Positions 52,913 through 63,125 of a stretch of DNA of 64,000 bases are shown piece by piece. The position numbers were made by a program, and so were the translations under genes. Source of the DNA: Halonatronum saccharophilum DSM 13868. GTDB lineage: Bacteria; Bacillota; Halanaerobiia; Halobacteroidales; Halobacteroidaceae. Position 1 is the stretch's first letter. Each line of letters starts with the position of its first letter. Below the pieces are notes generated by a model. The model worked only from the letters and a program-made list of their open reading frames with translations, did not search any database and was not told the DNA's origin. Where the stretch lies: assembly GCF_000517025.1 (NCBI RefSeq), contig NZ_KI912095.1, positions 208,870-272,869 on the forward strand, given 5' to 3'.

Positions 52913-53365
52913 ATGGAGATTAATTTAACTTTATTAATAATTGGAATTTTAGGGCTGATAGTAAAGAATGACTCACTTATTATAGCGGGGTTTTTCTTAC
53001 TTATTTTAAGGTTGTTTAGACTAGATGGTGTATTAAATATTGTTGATAATTACACTGTTAGGGCTGGGATTATCTTGATAATGGTAGGGGTGTTGGCCCC
53101 ATTAGCTACTGGTAAATTAGAATTGACAGGTTTGAGGACTGCTTTAGTAAACCCTTTAGCTATTGTAGCTTTGGTTATGGGGATAGCAGTAACTCAATTT
53201 ACTAGAGAAGGTTTAAATCTGATGGAGGTCAATCCCCAGGTAACTATAAATTTAGTTTTGGGAGTAGTTCTTGGTGTTGCCTTCTTTAAGGGTGTACCTA
53301 GTGGTCCTTTAATTGCTAGTGGAATTACTGCAGTGATATATAAATTACTATCTTTATTTTTTTAA
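52913..53365 (+). CDS. DUF441-family membrane protein
   Basis: 150 residues with four to five membrane helices; VKNDSLIIAGFFLLILRLF, GIILIMVGVLAPLATGKL and VLGVVLGVAFFKGVPSGPLIA match the DUF441/UPF0756 family of unknown function. AAGGAGG precedes ATG 52913. A 63-base gap leads to the next gene, possibly the same transcript. Confidence 0.9.
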   Translation: MEINLTLLIIGILGLIVKNDSLIIAGFFLLILRLFRLDGVLNIVDNYTVRAGIILIMVGVLAPLATGKLELTGLRTALVNPLAIVALVMGIAVTQFTREGLNLMEVNPQVTINLVLGVVLGVAFFKGVPSGPLIASGITAVIYKLLSLFF

Positions 53366-53428
53366 AGGAGGAATTTTCTCTTAAGAGTTTAAATAAAGAG
53401 AGTAAAGGTTTTTTAGGAGGGGGAGTAT

Positions 53429-53836
53429 ATGAAGAGAGGATTAGTTATTTGGGATGAAAGTGAAGATCTTAAGGAGATAGCAGAGGCTTTGGTTGAAGGT
53501 TTAGAAGAAGAAGGGGTCAAAGTTGATCTACAAGGGATTAATTCGATAGGTAAACCTATTAATTTTTCACGTTATGATGTTGTTTTAGTAGGAAGCAGTC
53601 ATGAGGGGTTCTTTGGTGGGAAGATAAGCCCTAAATTAAAAGAATTCTTAAAGAATTGTAAAGGGATGGCTGGAAGGGATGTTATAGCTTTTGTTAATTC
53701 TAGATTTTTTGGTACTTCAAAGGCTTTAAAAGAGGTTATGAGTAATTTGGAAGCTCACGGGAGTATAGTCAGAGATTTTAGAGAATTTGAGGGTGGAGAA
53801 GCTGCTAAAAAATATATCAAAGTAATAGGATTATAG
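53429..53836 (+). CDS. Flavodoxin-like fold protein
   Basis: 135 residues. RGLVIWDESEDLKEIAEALVEGL at the start and YDVVLVGSSHEGFFGGKISP in the middle resemble a flavodoxin fold, but the FMN-binding Thr/Ser loop at the N-terminus is not typical, so cofactor binding is uncertain. The function is unknown. AGGAGGGGG precedes ATG 53429. Confidence 0.75.
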   Translation: MKRGLVIWDESEDLKEIAEALVEGLEEEGVKVDLQGINSIGKPINFSRYDVVLVGSSHEGFFGGKISPKLKEFLKNCKGMAGRDVIAFVNSRFFGTSKALKEVMSNLEAHGSIVRDFREFEGGEAAKKYIKVIGL

Positions 53837-53838
53837 AC

Positions 53839-53867
53839 TTGAAAAAGTGGGTTTGAGAGGTTATAAT
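53839..53867 (+). promoter_or_regulatory. Promoter of DUF1934-argS operon
   Basis: TTGAAA (53839-53844), 17 bases, TATAAT (53862-53867). Confidence 0.7.
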
Positions 53868-53913
53868 AAGTTATTGTATGTCATAGAGTATTTTTTGAAA
53901 AGAGGTTGATACT

Positions 53914-54333
53914 TTGTCACAAGCAGTGAAGATAAGTATTGATAGTATACAGTATGAAGGTGAAGAGAAGAGTCAGATAACTTCGGATATTAGAGGTAAT
54001 GTATATGATAAGGGTGGGGTTTATTACATAAAGTACGAGGATAATTTAGAAGGTTTAAAAGGTGTGAAGACTACCCTTAAGGTTAAAGATGATATTTTGT
54101 CTATAATTAGGCAAGGTAAAGTAAGAAGTATCCAAGAATTTAATGCTCAAGAGAAGACGGACTTTGAGTATAAGACTCAATATGGGGTATTAAATTTGGG
54201 AATAGAAGTTCATAGGATGGGTATAGATGTTGGCCCTTCTTCAGGGAGGATAAAGGTTGATTATAATCTATATGACCAAGAAGGTAGGGTTATAAGTAGG
54301 AATACTTTAAATATATCATATGAGGAGGAGTAG
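53914..54333 (+). CDS. DUF1934 beta-barrel protein (YwiB type)
   Basis: 139 residues, lipocalin-like all-beta pattern with GGVYYIKYEDNLEGL and GSxSGRIKVDYNLYDQEG-like DVGPSSGRIKVDYNLYDQEG; matches the DUF1934/YwiB family that stands beside argS in many Firmicutes. Function unknown. TTG 53914 is the start, with AAAGAGG upstream. Its stop is one base from the argS ATG. Confidence 0.88.
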   Translation: MSQAVKISIDSIQYEGEEKSQITSDIRGNVYDKGGVYYIKYEDNLEGLKGVKTTLKVKDDILSIIRQGKVRSIQEFNAQEKTDFEYKTQYGVLNLGIEVHRMGIDVGPSSGRIKVDYNLYDQEGRVISRNTLNISYEEE

Positions 54334-54334
54334 T

Positions 54335-56002
54335 ATGGCTTTGATTCAAAAGGTTGAAGAAGGGTTGATAGCTGAGATTGAGAAAGCAATCAATGGTTTG
54401 GAAGAATTAAATATCAACAATCTTCCACCTGTCAAGTTGGAAGTTCCAAGAGATGAAAGTCATGGAGATTATGCTACTAATATTGCTATGGTTTTGGCTG
54501 GACAAGCTAAGATGGCACCACGTCAAATAGCAGAGATAATTAAATCTAATTTAGAAGATGTAGATTTAATTGAGAAGGTAGAGGTAGCTGGACCAGGGTT
54601 TATTAATTTTCATTTAAGTAATAGTTGGTTATATGATGTCTTATTAGAGGTTCACAATAAGGGCCAAGATTATGGCAAGGTGAATTTAGGAGAAAATAAG
54701 AAGGTTCAAGTGGAGTTTGTAAGTGTAAATCCAACTGGTCCTTTGCATGTAGGTCATAGTCGTGGAGCTGTTGTAGGTGATGTTTTATCTAATCTCTTAA
54801 TAAAAGCTGGTTTTGATGTTACTAAGGAATACTATATAAATGATGCAGGAAACCAGATGAATATATTAGGAAATTCTGTTGCTGTAAGGTATAGACAGCT
54901 ATTAGGCGAAGATATAGAGATGCCTGAGGATGCTTATAAAGGAGATTATATAAAGGATATTGCCCAAGATATTATAGATGAATTTGCTGATAAATACTTA
55001 GAAGAGGCCAAAGATAAAAAGATAGATTTCTTTAGGGAATATGGCTATAAATATTGTTTAAAGAATATTGAAGAGGATTTAAATAGCTTTGGAATTGAAT
55101 TTGATAATTGGTTTAGTGAAAGAACTCTCCATCCAGAGGGGATTGAAGAGATTGTTAGAGAGTTTAAGGATTCTGATTTGATTTACGAAAAAGATGGAGC
55201 ATTATGGTTTAAATCAACAGAATTTGGAGATGATAAGGATAGGGTGGTTATAAAAGATGATGGTAATCCAACCTATTTGGCTGCTGATATGGCTTATCAT
55301 AAGAATAAATATAATAGAGGTTTTGAAGAGGTAATTAATGTTTGGGGTGCTGATCATCATGGTTACATTGAGAGAATGAAGGCTGTAGTAGAGGCTTTAG
55401 GCTATGAACGTGATGCATTATTGATTATCTTAGTACAGCTAGTGACTTTACTAAGAGATGGAGAACAGGTTCCTATGTCTAAGCGTGCAGGTAACTTTGT
55501 TACTTTGCGTGATGTAGTAAGAGAGGTAGGAAAGGATGCTGCTAGGTACTTTTATGTAATGCTAAGTACTAATAGCCATTTGGATTTTGATTTAGAGTTG
55601 GCTAAGAAGCAGTCTAGTGATAATCCTGTTTACTATATTCAATATGCTTATGCTAGAATTTGTAGTATCCTAGACCAAGTTGATGAGGCTGGAATTGAAG
55701 TTCCATCAATAGAAGATGTTCAATTAAGTAAGTTAGAAGCTGAAGAGGAGATTGATCTTATTAAAGCTTTAGCTGATTATCCAAACCAGATAGAAAAAAG
55801 TGCTAAGAATAGAGCTCCTCATTATATTGCTAGGTATGCTTATGACTTAGCATCTTTATTCCATAAATTTTATAACAAATGTTATGTTTTGATTGAAGAT
55901 AAGCAATTAATGAAAGCAAGGTTGATTTTAGTTCTAGCTGCTAAGCAGGTTTTGGTTAATGTATTAGATTTATTAGGATTAGATTCACCTGCGAGTATGT
56001 AA
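54335..56002 (+). CDS. argS: Arginyl-tRNA synthetase
   Basis: 555 residues, class I. N-terminal Add-1 domain (to about 115), HIGH-type motif LHVGHSRGA (about 131-139), KMSKS counterpart MSKRAGN, and the C-terminal anticodon-binding DALR domain ending LDLLGLDSPASM. ATG 54335 directly follows the DUF1934 stop with GAGGAGGAG before it; an ATG 15 bases upstream inside the neighbour is rejected. No T-box was seen. Confidence 0.97.
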   Translation: MALIQKVEEGLIAEIEKAINGLEELNINNLPPVKLEVPRDESHGDYATNIAMVLAGQAKMAPRQIAEIIKSNLEDVDLIEKVEVAGPGFINFHLSNSWLYDVLLEVHNKGQDYGKVNLGENKKVQVEFVSVNPTGPLHVGHSRGAVVGDVLSNLLIKAGFDVTKEYYINDAGNQMNILGNSVAVRYRQLLGEDIEMPEDAYKGDYIKDIAQDIIDEFADKYLEEAKDKKIDFFREYGYKYCLKNIEEDLNSFGIEFDNWFSERTLHPEGIEEIVREFKDSDLIYEKDGALWFKSTEFGDDKDRVVIKDDGNPTYLAADMAYHKNKYNRGFEEVINVWGADHHGYIERMKAVVEALGYERDALLIILVQLVTLLRDGEQVPMSKRAGNFVTLRDVVREVGKDAARYFYVMLSTNSHLDFDLELAKKQSSDNPVYYIQYAYARICSILDQVDEAGIEVPSIEDVQLSKLEAEEEIDLIKALADYPNQIEKSAKNRAPHYIARYAYDLASLFHKFYNKCYVLIEDKQLMKARLILVLAAKQVLVNVLDLLGLDSPASM

Positions 56003-56089
56003 ACTAATTAATCTATATTAAAGTAGGTTGGCCCGTAACCTAATTATAAGCTAAATAGGTTTATTTATGAATTTTAAGGAGGAGTAATA

Positions 56090-56245
56090 ATGAATCAAGT
56101 TCTAATCTCTGCAATATCTGGTTTAGTTGTTGGTGCATTATTTGGATTACTAAAATTACCTATCCCTGCCCCTCCCAATTTAGCAGGAGTTATGGGCGTG
56201 GCAGGAATATACTTAGGCTTTGTTATTGTAAAGGCTTTAACTTGA
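56090..56245 (+). CDS. XapX-domain small membrane protein
   Basis: 51 codons from ATG 56090, with AAGGAGGAG upstream, to TGA 56245. The product (MNQVLISAISGLVVGALFGL..., LPIPAPPNLAGVMGVAGIYL) has two hydrophobic helices with a PAPP turn, the XapX / DUF1427 pattern. Function unknown; members are small membrane proteins. A clear terminator follows, so it is a real gene. Confidence 0.85.
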   Translation: MNQVLISAISGLVVGALFGLLKLPIPAPPNLAGVMGVAGIYLGFVIVKALT

Positions 56246-56251
56246 ATTTAT

Positions 56252-56302
56252 GGACTAGAGAATTAGGGGGGAGTCTCCCTAAAATTCCTAGTCCTTTTAT
56301 AT
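56252..56302 (+). terminator. Terminator after xapX gene
   Basis: GGACTAG...AATT pairs with AATTCCTAGTCC around an inner TAGGGGGGA/TCCCTA stem, then CTTTTAT. Confidence 0.88.
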
Positions 56303-56390
56303 TGTGTTATTATCAACAGACGTCTGACGAATCTCGGGTATTAGTTTTTACAATATTGGGATATAATGATCTTTTAATATTTTAATTTTA

Positions 56391-56444
56391 GGCTTATGGC
56401 TGATAGCTCATAGCTGACAGCTTAAATTGGCATTAGCCAATTTA
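56391..56444. repeat. GCTGATA-type heptad tandem with hairpin
   Basis: GGCTGATAGCTCATAGCTGACAGCT-like units in period 7 (56397-56421), followed by TAAATTGGC/GCCAATTTA (56423-56444). Same unit type as at 58183. No promoter could be assigned for pyrG with confidence. Confidence 0.6.
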
Positions 56445-56469
56445 TTATTTTAGATTTTTTAATAAATGA

Positions 56470-58083
<1,614 letters not shown>

Positions 58084-58092
58084 ACCACTGTT

Positions 58093-58124
58093 AAAAAGGG
58101 AGCCCAACTGGGCTCTCTTTTTTT
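58093..58124 (+). terminator. Terminator after pyrG
   Basis: AAAAAGGGAGCCCA pairs with TGGGCTCTCTTTTT. Confidence 0.92.
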
Positions 58125-58181
58125 AGCTATGAGCTTAAAATCTTAAAGTATTGAGACCTTAAGATCTTAAAGCTCTTGATC

Positions 58182-58243
58182 TTAGCTGACAACTGATAGC
58201 CGATAGCTGACAGCTATAGTAATAAAGTGACGCTTTATTACTA
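58182..58243. repeat. GCTGATA heptad tandem joined to REP-like palindrome
   Basis: GCTGACA, ACTGATA, GCCGATA, GCTGACA in exact period 7 (58185-58212), then TAGTAATAAAG...CTTTATTACTA (58217-58243), the fourth REP copy. TCTTAAA-type units precede it (58139-58171). This joins the two repeat types in one place. Confidence 0.78.
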
Positions 58244-58328
58244 TAAAATTAAAAAATAAAATTCCAATGTATATCTTAGAAATATATGTCAATAATAGTA
58301 CTAACAAAAGATATACGGAGGGGTTAAT

Positions 58329-59069
58329 ATGAAAAGATCAATGGCTTTAGTTTTAATTATAATGGCTCTATTTTTCTTAACAGAAGCTGCAGAGGGGAGT
58401 AATGTGATAGAGGGGAGAATTGTAGCAGTCAATTCAGAACAAAGGTCTATACTATTAGATAATGAGGATGGGCTTAAAGAATATAATGTAGGATTAAACC
58501 CTAGTATTTATTTAAATGGTAGTGAAGTTAGTTTAGAAGCGCTAAGGCCTATTAAGGCTGATTTTTATCAGGAAGTAATAATAGAAGTTGGTGCTGATAA
58601 TCAAGTGAATATTATAAAGAGTTATTATAAATTAGTAGAGATAGAAGTTGCTCAAGTTAATAGTGAAGAAGTTATGGTAACCAATCTAAATGGAGGGTGG
58701 AGTAGACCCTATGAGTTGAATGATAATGTAGAATTACTTCGTAATAATAATATAATCTATCCAGAAGGGATAAAAAAAGGAGATAGAGGTGTTGCGATTT
58801 TGGGTATTGATGGGAGGTTAATTTCTTTAGTATTACATAACTATGATATTAGAGGGTTTTTAGAAGAGATAGATCATAAAAATAAAGAAATTGTTTTAAA
58901 TATAGGAAGTAGGAAGAGTCCAAAATTAAAGAAGGTTAAATTAGATAAAAATACCTCAATTTCAGATTCTCAAAAAGGAGAGGTTGAATTGGCTGATGTC
59001 CTTGAGGGAGGCTGGGTAAGAATTGAGGTTGCACAAGGAAGGAAAAGGATAGTTGTAAGAAGCATATAG
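58329..59069 (+). CDS. Secreted protein of unknown function, beta-rich
   Basis: 246 residues: a signal peptide (RSMALVLIIMALFFLTEAAEG, cleavage about residue 23) and then two or three similar beta-rich modules, each with V-x-S-E-x-R/V... strand patterns (IEGRIVAVNSEQRSILLDNE; VEIEVAQVNSEEVMVTNLN; GFLEEIDHKNKEIVLNIG). Each repeat resembles a small OB or SH3-like barrel. I do not recognise the family. GGAGGGG precedes ATG 58329. It stands alone. Confidence 0.75.
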   Translation: MKRSMALVLIIMALFFLTEAAEGSNVIEGRIVAVNSEQRSILLDNEDGLKEYNVGLNPSIYLNGSEVSLEALRPIKADFYQEVIIEVGADNQVNIIKSYYKLVEIEVAQVNSEEVMVTNLNGGWSRPYELNDNVELLRNNNIIYPEGIKKGDRGVAILGIDGRLISLVLHNYDIRGFLEEIDHKNKEIVLNIGSRKSPKLKKVKLDKNTSISDSQKGEVELADVLEGGWVRIEVAQGRKRIVVRSI

Positions 59070-59136
59070 AATTAATTAATAGTTTAAGGGCCAAAGTTAA
59101 TAAATCGATAAAAGGGTGTCAAAAGCAATCTAATAG

Positions 59137-59192
59137 TTTAATTAACAAAAATATTGTTCCTAAGCTTAGGAACAATATTTTTGTTAATTAAA
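59137..59192. repeat. 56-bp perfect palindrome
   Basis: Arms of 28 bases without mismatch or loop (core AATATTGTTCCTAAG). It may terminate transcription in both directions; TTTTTG in the right arm is the only T-run. Confidence 0.85.
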
Positions 59193-59243
59193 AGGAGTTA
59201 ACTACAAAATCTAGAATAAATATTTTGAAGGGGGGTAGATGGC

Positions 59244-59885
59244 ATGCTCTTAGAGTTTAAATTGGCTTTAGCATGGAGATGTCCAGTCTGCGGTGAATTA
59301 GAGGTTGATGAAATTAACCTATTTGATTTTTCGGGGAAGGATAGGTTAGATATAAAGTGTGGGTGTGGTTTTACTAAATTAGTATTTGGCAAAGGAGATA
59401 AGAAGAGATATTGGTTAGAGTATTCATGCTTGATCTGCGAGACTAAACATAGAGTATCTTATAGTCAATCAGATTTTTGGTCTAAGAGGATTAAAAAATT
59501 AAAGTGCTTAGACAATGGGGCTGAATTGGGATATTTAGGTGATTATAAAGAGGTTAAGCGTTTGGCAGATGAAGAAGAAGAGTGTCTAAAAATTATGATA
59601 GATAAACTAGAATTTGAGGATTATTTTAGTAATCCTGAAATTATGCTATCGGTTCTAAATGAGTTACATGATATTGCAGAAACAAACGGATTAATTTGCC
59701 AGTGTGGTAATTCGAATATAGATATAGATATGCTTCCTAAGGAGATAAGATTGACATGTAATAGATGTAGGGGAGTAACCAAAGTTAAAGCTGAAAGTAA
59801 TGATGATTTAGCATTTTTAAAGAAAATAAGGCAGATAAAGATATTAGAAGGTGTAGTCAGCGCTTTAGAGCGAATTAACTCTTAA
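59244..59885 (+). CDS. Zinc-ribbon protein of unknown function
   Basis: 213 residues with four cysteine clusters: CPVC (13-16), CGC (about 39-41), CLIC (about 61-64) and, in the C-terminal half, CQC with CNRC. They look like two zinc ribbons, separated by a helical segment (about 95-145). No membrane segment. No family recognised. GGGGGG precedes ATG 59244; the ATG five bases upstream stops after four codons. Located just before fba. Confidence 0.8.
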   Translation: MLLEFKLALAWRCPVCGELEVDEINLFDFSGKDRLDIKCGCGFTKLVFGKGDKKRYWLEYSCLICETKHRVSYSQSDFWSKRIKKLKCLDNGAELGYLGDYKEVKRLADEEEECLKIMIDKLEFEDYFSNPEIMLSVLNELHDIAETNGLICQCGNSNIDIDMLPKEIRLTCNRCRGVTKVKAESNDDLAFLKKIRQIKILEGVVSALERINS

Positions 59886-59983
59886 AAATAAAGAAAAATA
59901 AAAAATATAGAATTAAAAAGAGGATTTTATACTCTTTTTATGGAATAATAATTAGTGAAAATCATAAGGAGGTAATTTATAAG

Positions 59984-60838
59984 ATGCCATTAGTATCAAT
60001 GACTGAAATGTTAAACAAAGCAAAGGAAGAGAAATATGCGGTAGGACAGTTTAATATCAATAACTTGGAGTGGACTCAGGCAATATTAGAGGCTTGTGAA
60101 GCTAAAAAATCACCTGTTATCTTGGGTGTATCTGAGGGTGCTGCACGTTATATGGGTGGATTTAATACTGTAGTTAATATGGTAACTGGTTTATTAGAAG
60201 ATATGGAAATTACTATTCCAGTTGCAATCCATTTAGATCATGGGACTAGCTTTGAAAGCTGTAAATCAGCAATTGACGCTGGATTTACATCTGTTATGAT
60301 CGATGCTTCTCACCATCCATTAGAAGAAAATATTGCTACTACTAAGAAGGTAGTTGACTATGCACATTCAAATGGTGCATCTGTTGAAGCAGAGTTAGGT
60401 ACTGTAGGTGGAGAAGAAGATGGTATAGTTGGAGGTATTAAGTATGCTGATCCTCAAGAATGTAAAGAGTTAGTTGAAAAGACTGGTGTTGATGCTTTAG
60501 CTCCAGCTTTAGGATCTGTTCATGGACCTTATCAAGGAGAGCCTGATTTAGGTTTTGATGAAATGGCAGAAATCAGAAGTCTTGCTGATGTTCCTCAAGT
60601 ATTACATGGTGGAACTGGTATTCCAACTGCTGATATTGAGAAGGCTATAAGCTGTGGAACTTGTAAGATTAATGTTAATACTGAATTCCAACAAGCTTGG
60701 ACTAAGATTGTTAGAGAAGTAATAGCTAATAATAAAGAAGTATATGACCCTAGAAAGATTATTGGACCAGGTAAAGATGGAATTATTGAAGCTGCTAAGA
60801 GTAAGATTGATACTTTTGGTAGTGCTGATAAAGCATAG
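59984..60838 (+). CDS. fba: Class II fructose-bisphosphate aldolase
   Basis: 284 residues, zinc-dependent. [13 protein letters not shown] (about 81-93) with catalytic Asp and zinc His, [20 protein letters not shown] and LHGGTGI blocks are visible. It cleaves fructose-1,6-bisphosphate or makes it in gluconeogenesis. AAGGAGG precedes ATG 59984. fba-glpX-rho is a familiar Firmicutes order. Confidence 0.96.
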   Translation: MPLVSMTEMLNKAKEEKYAVGQFNINNLEWTQAILEACEAKKSPVILGVSEGAARYMGGFNTVVNMVTGLLEDMEITIPVAIHLDHGTSFESCKSAIDAGFTSVMIDASHHPLEENIATTKKVVDYAHSNGASVEAELGTVGGEEDGIVGGIKYADPQECKELVEKTGVDALAPALGSVHGPYQGEPDLGFDEMAEIRSLADVPQVLHGGTGIPTADIEKAISCGTCKINVNTEFQQAWTKIVREVIANNKEVYDPRKIIGPGKDGIIEAAKSKIDTFGSADKA

Positions 60839-60860
60839 TTTAATTAAATTAATATATTTG

Positions 60861-60895
60861 AAAAAAGGTGCAGAAAAATTCTGCTCCTTTTTTCT
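60861..60895 (+). terminator. Terminator after fba
   Basis: AAAAAAGGTGCAGAA pairs with TTCTGCTCCTTTTTT (one mismatch). Confidence 0.88.
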
Positions 60896-61045
60896 GTTAT
60901 ATTAAAAACTAGTTAAATCTTTGAAAAATTTCATTTTAAATCATAATAATCTGTTGATTGTGGTTCTAATTTTTTTGAGTATTTTGGTTATCTTAAGTAT
61001 TGATGGGGTTCTGAACTTATAATATTTGTTACTGGGGGTATAATA

Positions 61046-62032
61046 ATGCAAAGAGAATTGGCTATAGAATTTGTAAGGGTAACCGAGGCAGCAGCAATTG
61101 CCTCAGCAAGATGGATGGGAAGAGGAGATAAGGATTCGGCAGACCAAGCTGCTGTAGATGCTATGAGGGGTATGTTTGATACTGTTGACATTGATGGTGA
61201 AGTTGTTATTGGTGAAGGAGAGATTGACGAAGCACCTATGCTTTATATAGGTGAGAAGATTGGAACTAGAGAGGGAGAGGTTCCTAAAGTTGATATAGCA
61301 GTTGATCCTTTAGAAGGGACTACGATCATTGCCGAAGGAAGACCTAATGCTTTATCTGTTTTAGCAGTTGCAGAGAGAGGGTGTTTCTTACATGCTCCAG
61401 ATATGTATATGAAGAAAATAGCTGTTGGCCCGGAAGGAAAAGGGAGTATCGATATTAATAAGAGTCCAGAGGAAAATGTCAAGTCTGTAGCTAAGGCTAT
61501 GGGGAAGAGTATAGAAGAAGTTACTGTAGTTATCTTAGACAAGCCTCGCCATACAAAAGAAGGCTCTTTGGTAGATAGAGTCAGAGAAGTAGGAGCTAAG
61601 ATAAAGTTGATCAAAGATGGAGATGTAGCAGCCGCTTTAGCAACATCATTTCCAGAAACAGGAGTAGATATAATGATGGGAATTGGTGGAGCTCCAGAAG
61701 GTGTATTAGCAGCAGCGGGATTAAAGTGCTTGGGTGGTGAAATGCAAGCTAAATTACATTCTAAAACAGCAGAAGAGGTAGAAAGGGCCAAAGCTATGGG
61801 AGTTAATGATGTAGATAAGGCTTTAAAGATGGAGGATCTGGCTAAGGGTGATAATATAATTTTCTGTGCTAGTGGAGTAACTGATGGTGAGATGTTGCAA
61901 GGGGTTAGGTTTAAAGGAAGCAAAGCTACAACTCATTCAGTAGTTATGAGATCTAAGACAGGGACAGTTAGGTTTGTAGAAGCGATTCATAGCTTAGACC
62001 AAAAGCCATTACCTTTTAGCGATCAACTTTAA
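61046..62032 (+). CDS. glpX: Fructose-1,6-bisphosphatase class II
   Basis: 328 residues of the GlpX type: [34 protein letters not shown], the metal site VDPLEGTT and [16 protein letters not shown] are the family blocks. It works opposite to phosphofructokinase in gluconeogenesis, together with fba. GGGGG precedes ATG 61046. It has its own 207-base upstream gap, without an obvious promoter. Confidence 0.96.
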   Translation: MQRELAIEFVRVTEAAAIASARWMGRGDKDSADQAAVDAMRGMFDTVDIDGEVVIGEGEIDEAPMLYIGEKIGTREGEVPKVDIAVDPLEGTTIIAEGRPNALSVLAVAERGCFLHAPDMYMKKIAVGPEGKGSIDINKSPEENVKSVAKAMGKSIEEVTVVILDKPRHTKEGSLVDRVREVGAKIKLIKDGDVAAALATSFPETGVDIMMGIGGAPEGVLAAAGLKCLGGEMQAKLHSKTAEEVERAKAMGVNDVDKALKMEDLAKGDNIIFCASGVTDGEMLQGVRFKGSKATTHSVVMRSKTGTVRFVEAIHSLDQKPLPFSDQL

Positions 62033-62062
62033 TTGACTATTTGATTTAAATAGTGATATAAT
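62033..62062 (+). promoter_or_regulatory. Promoter of Ca/Na antiporter gene
   Basis: TTGACT (62033-62038), 18 bases, TATAAT (62057-62062), directly after the glpX stop. Confidence 0.7.
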
Positions 62063-62097
62063 TTACTATAAAGTAATACTTTACTAAATAGGGGGCA

Positions 62098-63111
62098 ATG
62101 GAGTTGTTAAGTTTATGGGTTGTCTTTTTGTTATCAGCATTTCTAATTATTATATCAGGGACAAAGTTATCTAAATATGGAGATGTCATTGCGGATAAAA
62201 GTGGTATGGGTCAGGCTTTAGTAGGGGCTATATTAATAGCAGGAGCTACTTCATTACCTGAACTGGTGACAAGTTCTACGGCTGCTTATCTGGGTTCGCC
62301 TGACATCTCTTTAGGTAATGTTTTTGGTAGTAATACTTTTAATTTGATGGTATTGGCTTTGGCTGACATAGTACAAGGTCCAGGACCTTTTATGTTATAT
62401 GGGAATTCAAAGCACATTTTAGCTGCGCTGTTAGGAATATTACTATCAGCACTAGCAACATTATTTATTGTAGCCAATTATCTATTAGGGCTTAATATAA
62501 TATCTTTAGGTATAGGTTTAGGATCTTTTGTAATCTTATTTACTTACTTGGTGGGAAGTAGATTAATCTTTCGATATGAGAAGAAGAATAAAGATTTAGC
62601 TGAAGATGAAAATCCGTTATATACAGATATTTCTTTAAAATCTGCTGCAATCAATTTCTTTTTTGCTGCAATAGTTATTATTATAGCGGGTATAGCTTTA
62701 TCATATTCAGGTGATAGAATTGCTCTTTTAAGTGGGATTGATCAAACCTTTATGGGCACTATATTAATAGCTGCAGCTACTTCTTTACCTGAGATTGTTG
62801 CAGCCTTTACTGCTGTAAAGATTAATGCCTATGATATGGCTATTGGTAATGTCTTTGGTAGTAATATTTTTAATATGCTAATAATATTTGTGATTGATAT
62901 CTTTTATAGAGAGGGTGCAGTTTTAGCATCGGTATCACTATCTCACACAGTAACTGCTTTAATAGGGCTTATATTGAGTATAATAGCAATAGTTGGACTC
63001 TTTTATCGTTCAAAGAAGACCTTCTTAACTATTGGATGGGATTCTGTTGCTATTTTTATTATTTATTTCTTTGGAGTTTATTTGCTTTTTCAATTGGGTA
63101 TTAATTTTTAG
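62098..63111 (+). CDS. Calcium/sodium antiporter (CaCA family, YrbG-like)
   Basis: 337 residues, about ten membrane helices in two inverted halves. Each half has the family alpha repeat: [11 protein letters not shown] (about 43-53) and [11 protein letters not shown] (about 224-234), each with GNVFGSN after it. It exchanges Ca2+ for Na+. ATG 62098 is only two bases from GGGGG; TTG 62104, two codons later, has better spacing and may be the real start. Confidence 0.93.
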   Translation: MELLSLWVVFLLSAFLIIISGTKLSKYGDVIADKSGMGQALVGAILIAGATSLPELVTSSTAAYLGSPDISLGNVFGSNTFNLMVLALADIVQGPGPFMLYGNSKHILAALLGILLSALATLFIVANYLLGLNIISLGIGLGSFVILFTYLVGSRLIFRYEKKNKDLAEDENPLYTDISLKSAAINFFFAAIVIIIAGIALSYSGDRIALLSGIDQTFMGTILIAAATSLPEIVAAFTAVKINAYDMAIGNVFGSNIFNMLIIFVIDIFYREGAVLASVSLSHTVTALIGLILSIIAIVGLFYRSKKTFLTIGWDSVAIFIIYFFGVYLLFQLGINF

Positions 63112-63125
63112 AGAGGGAGTTTTTT

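Noticed and set aside
61243-61923. 226-codon open frame on the - strand opposite glpX
   Set aside because: glpX is strongly supported by family motifs on the + strand; the antisense frame is open only because of codon bias and has no ribosome site or recognisable product.
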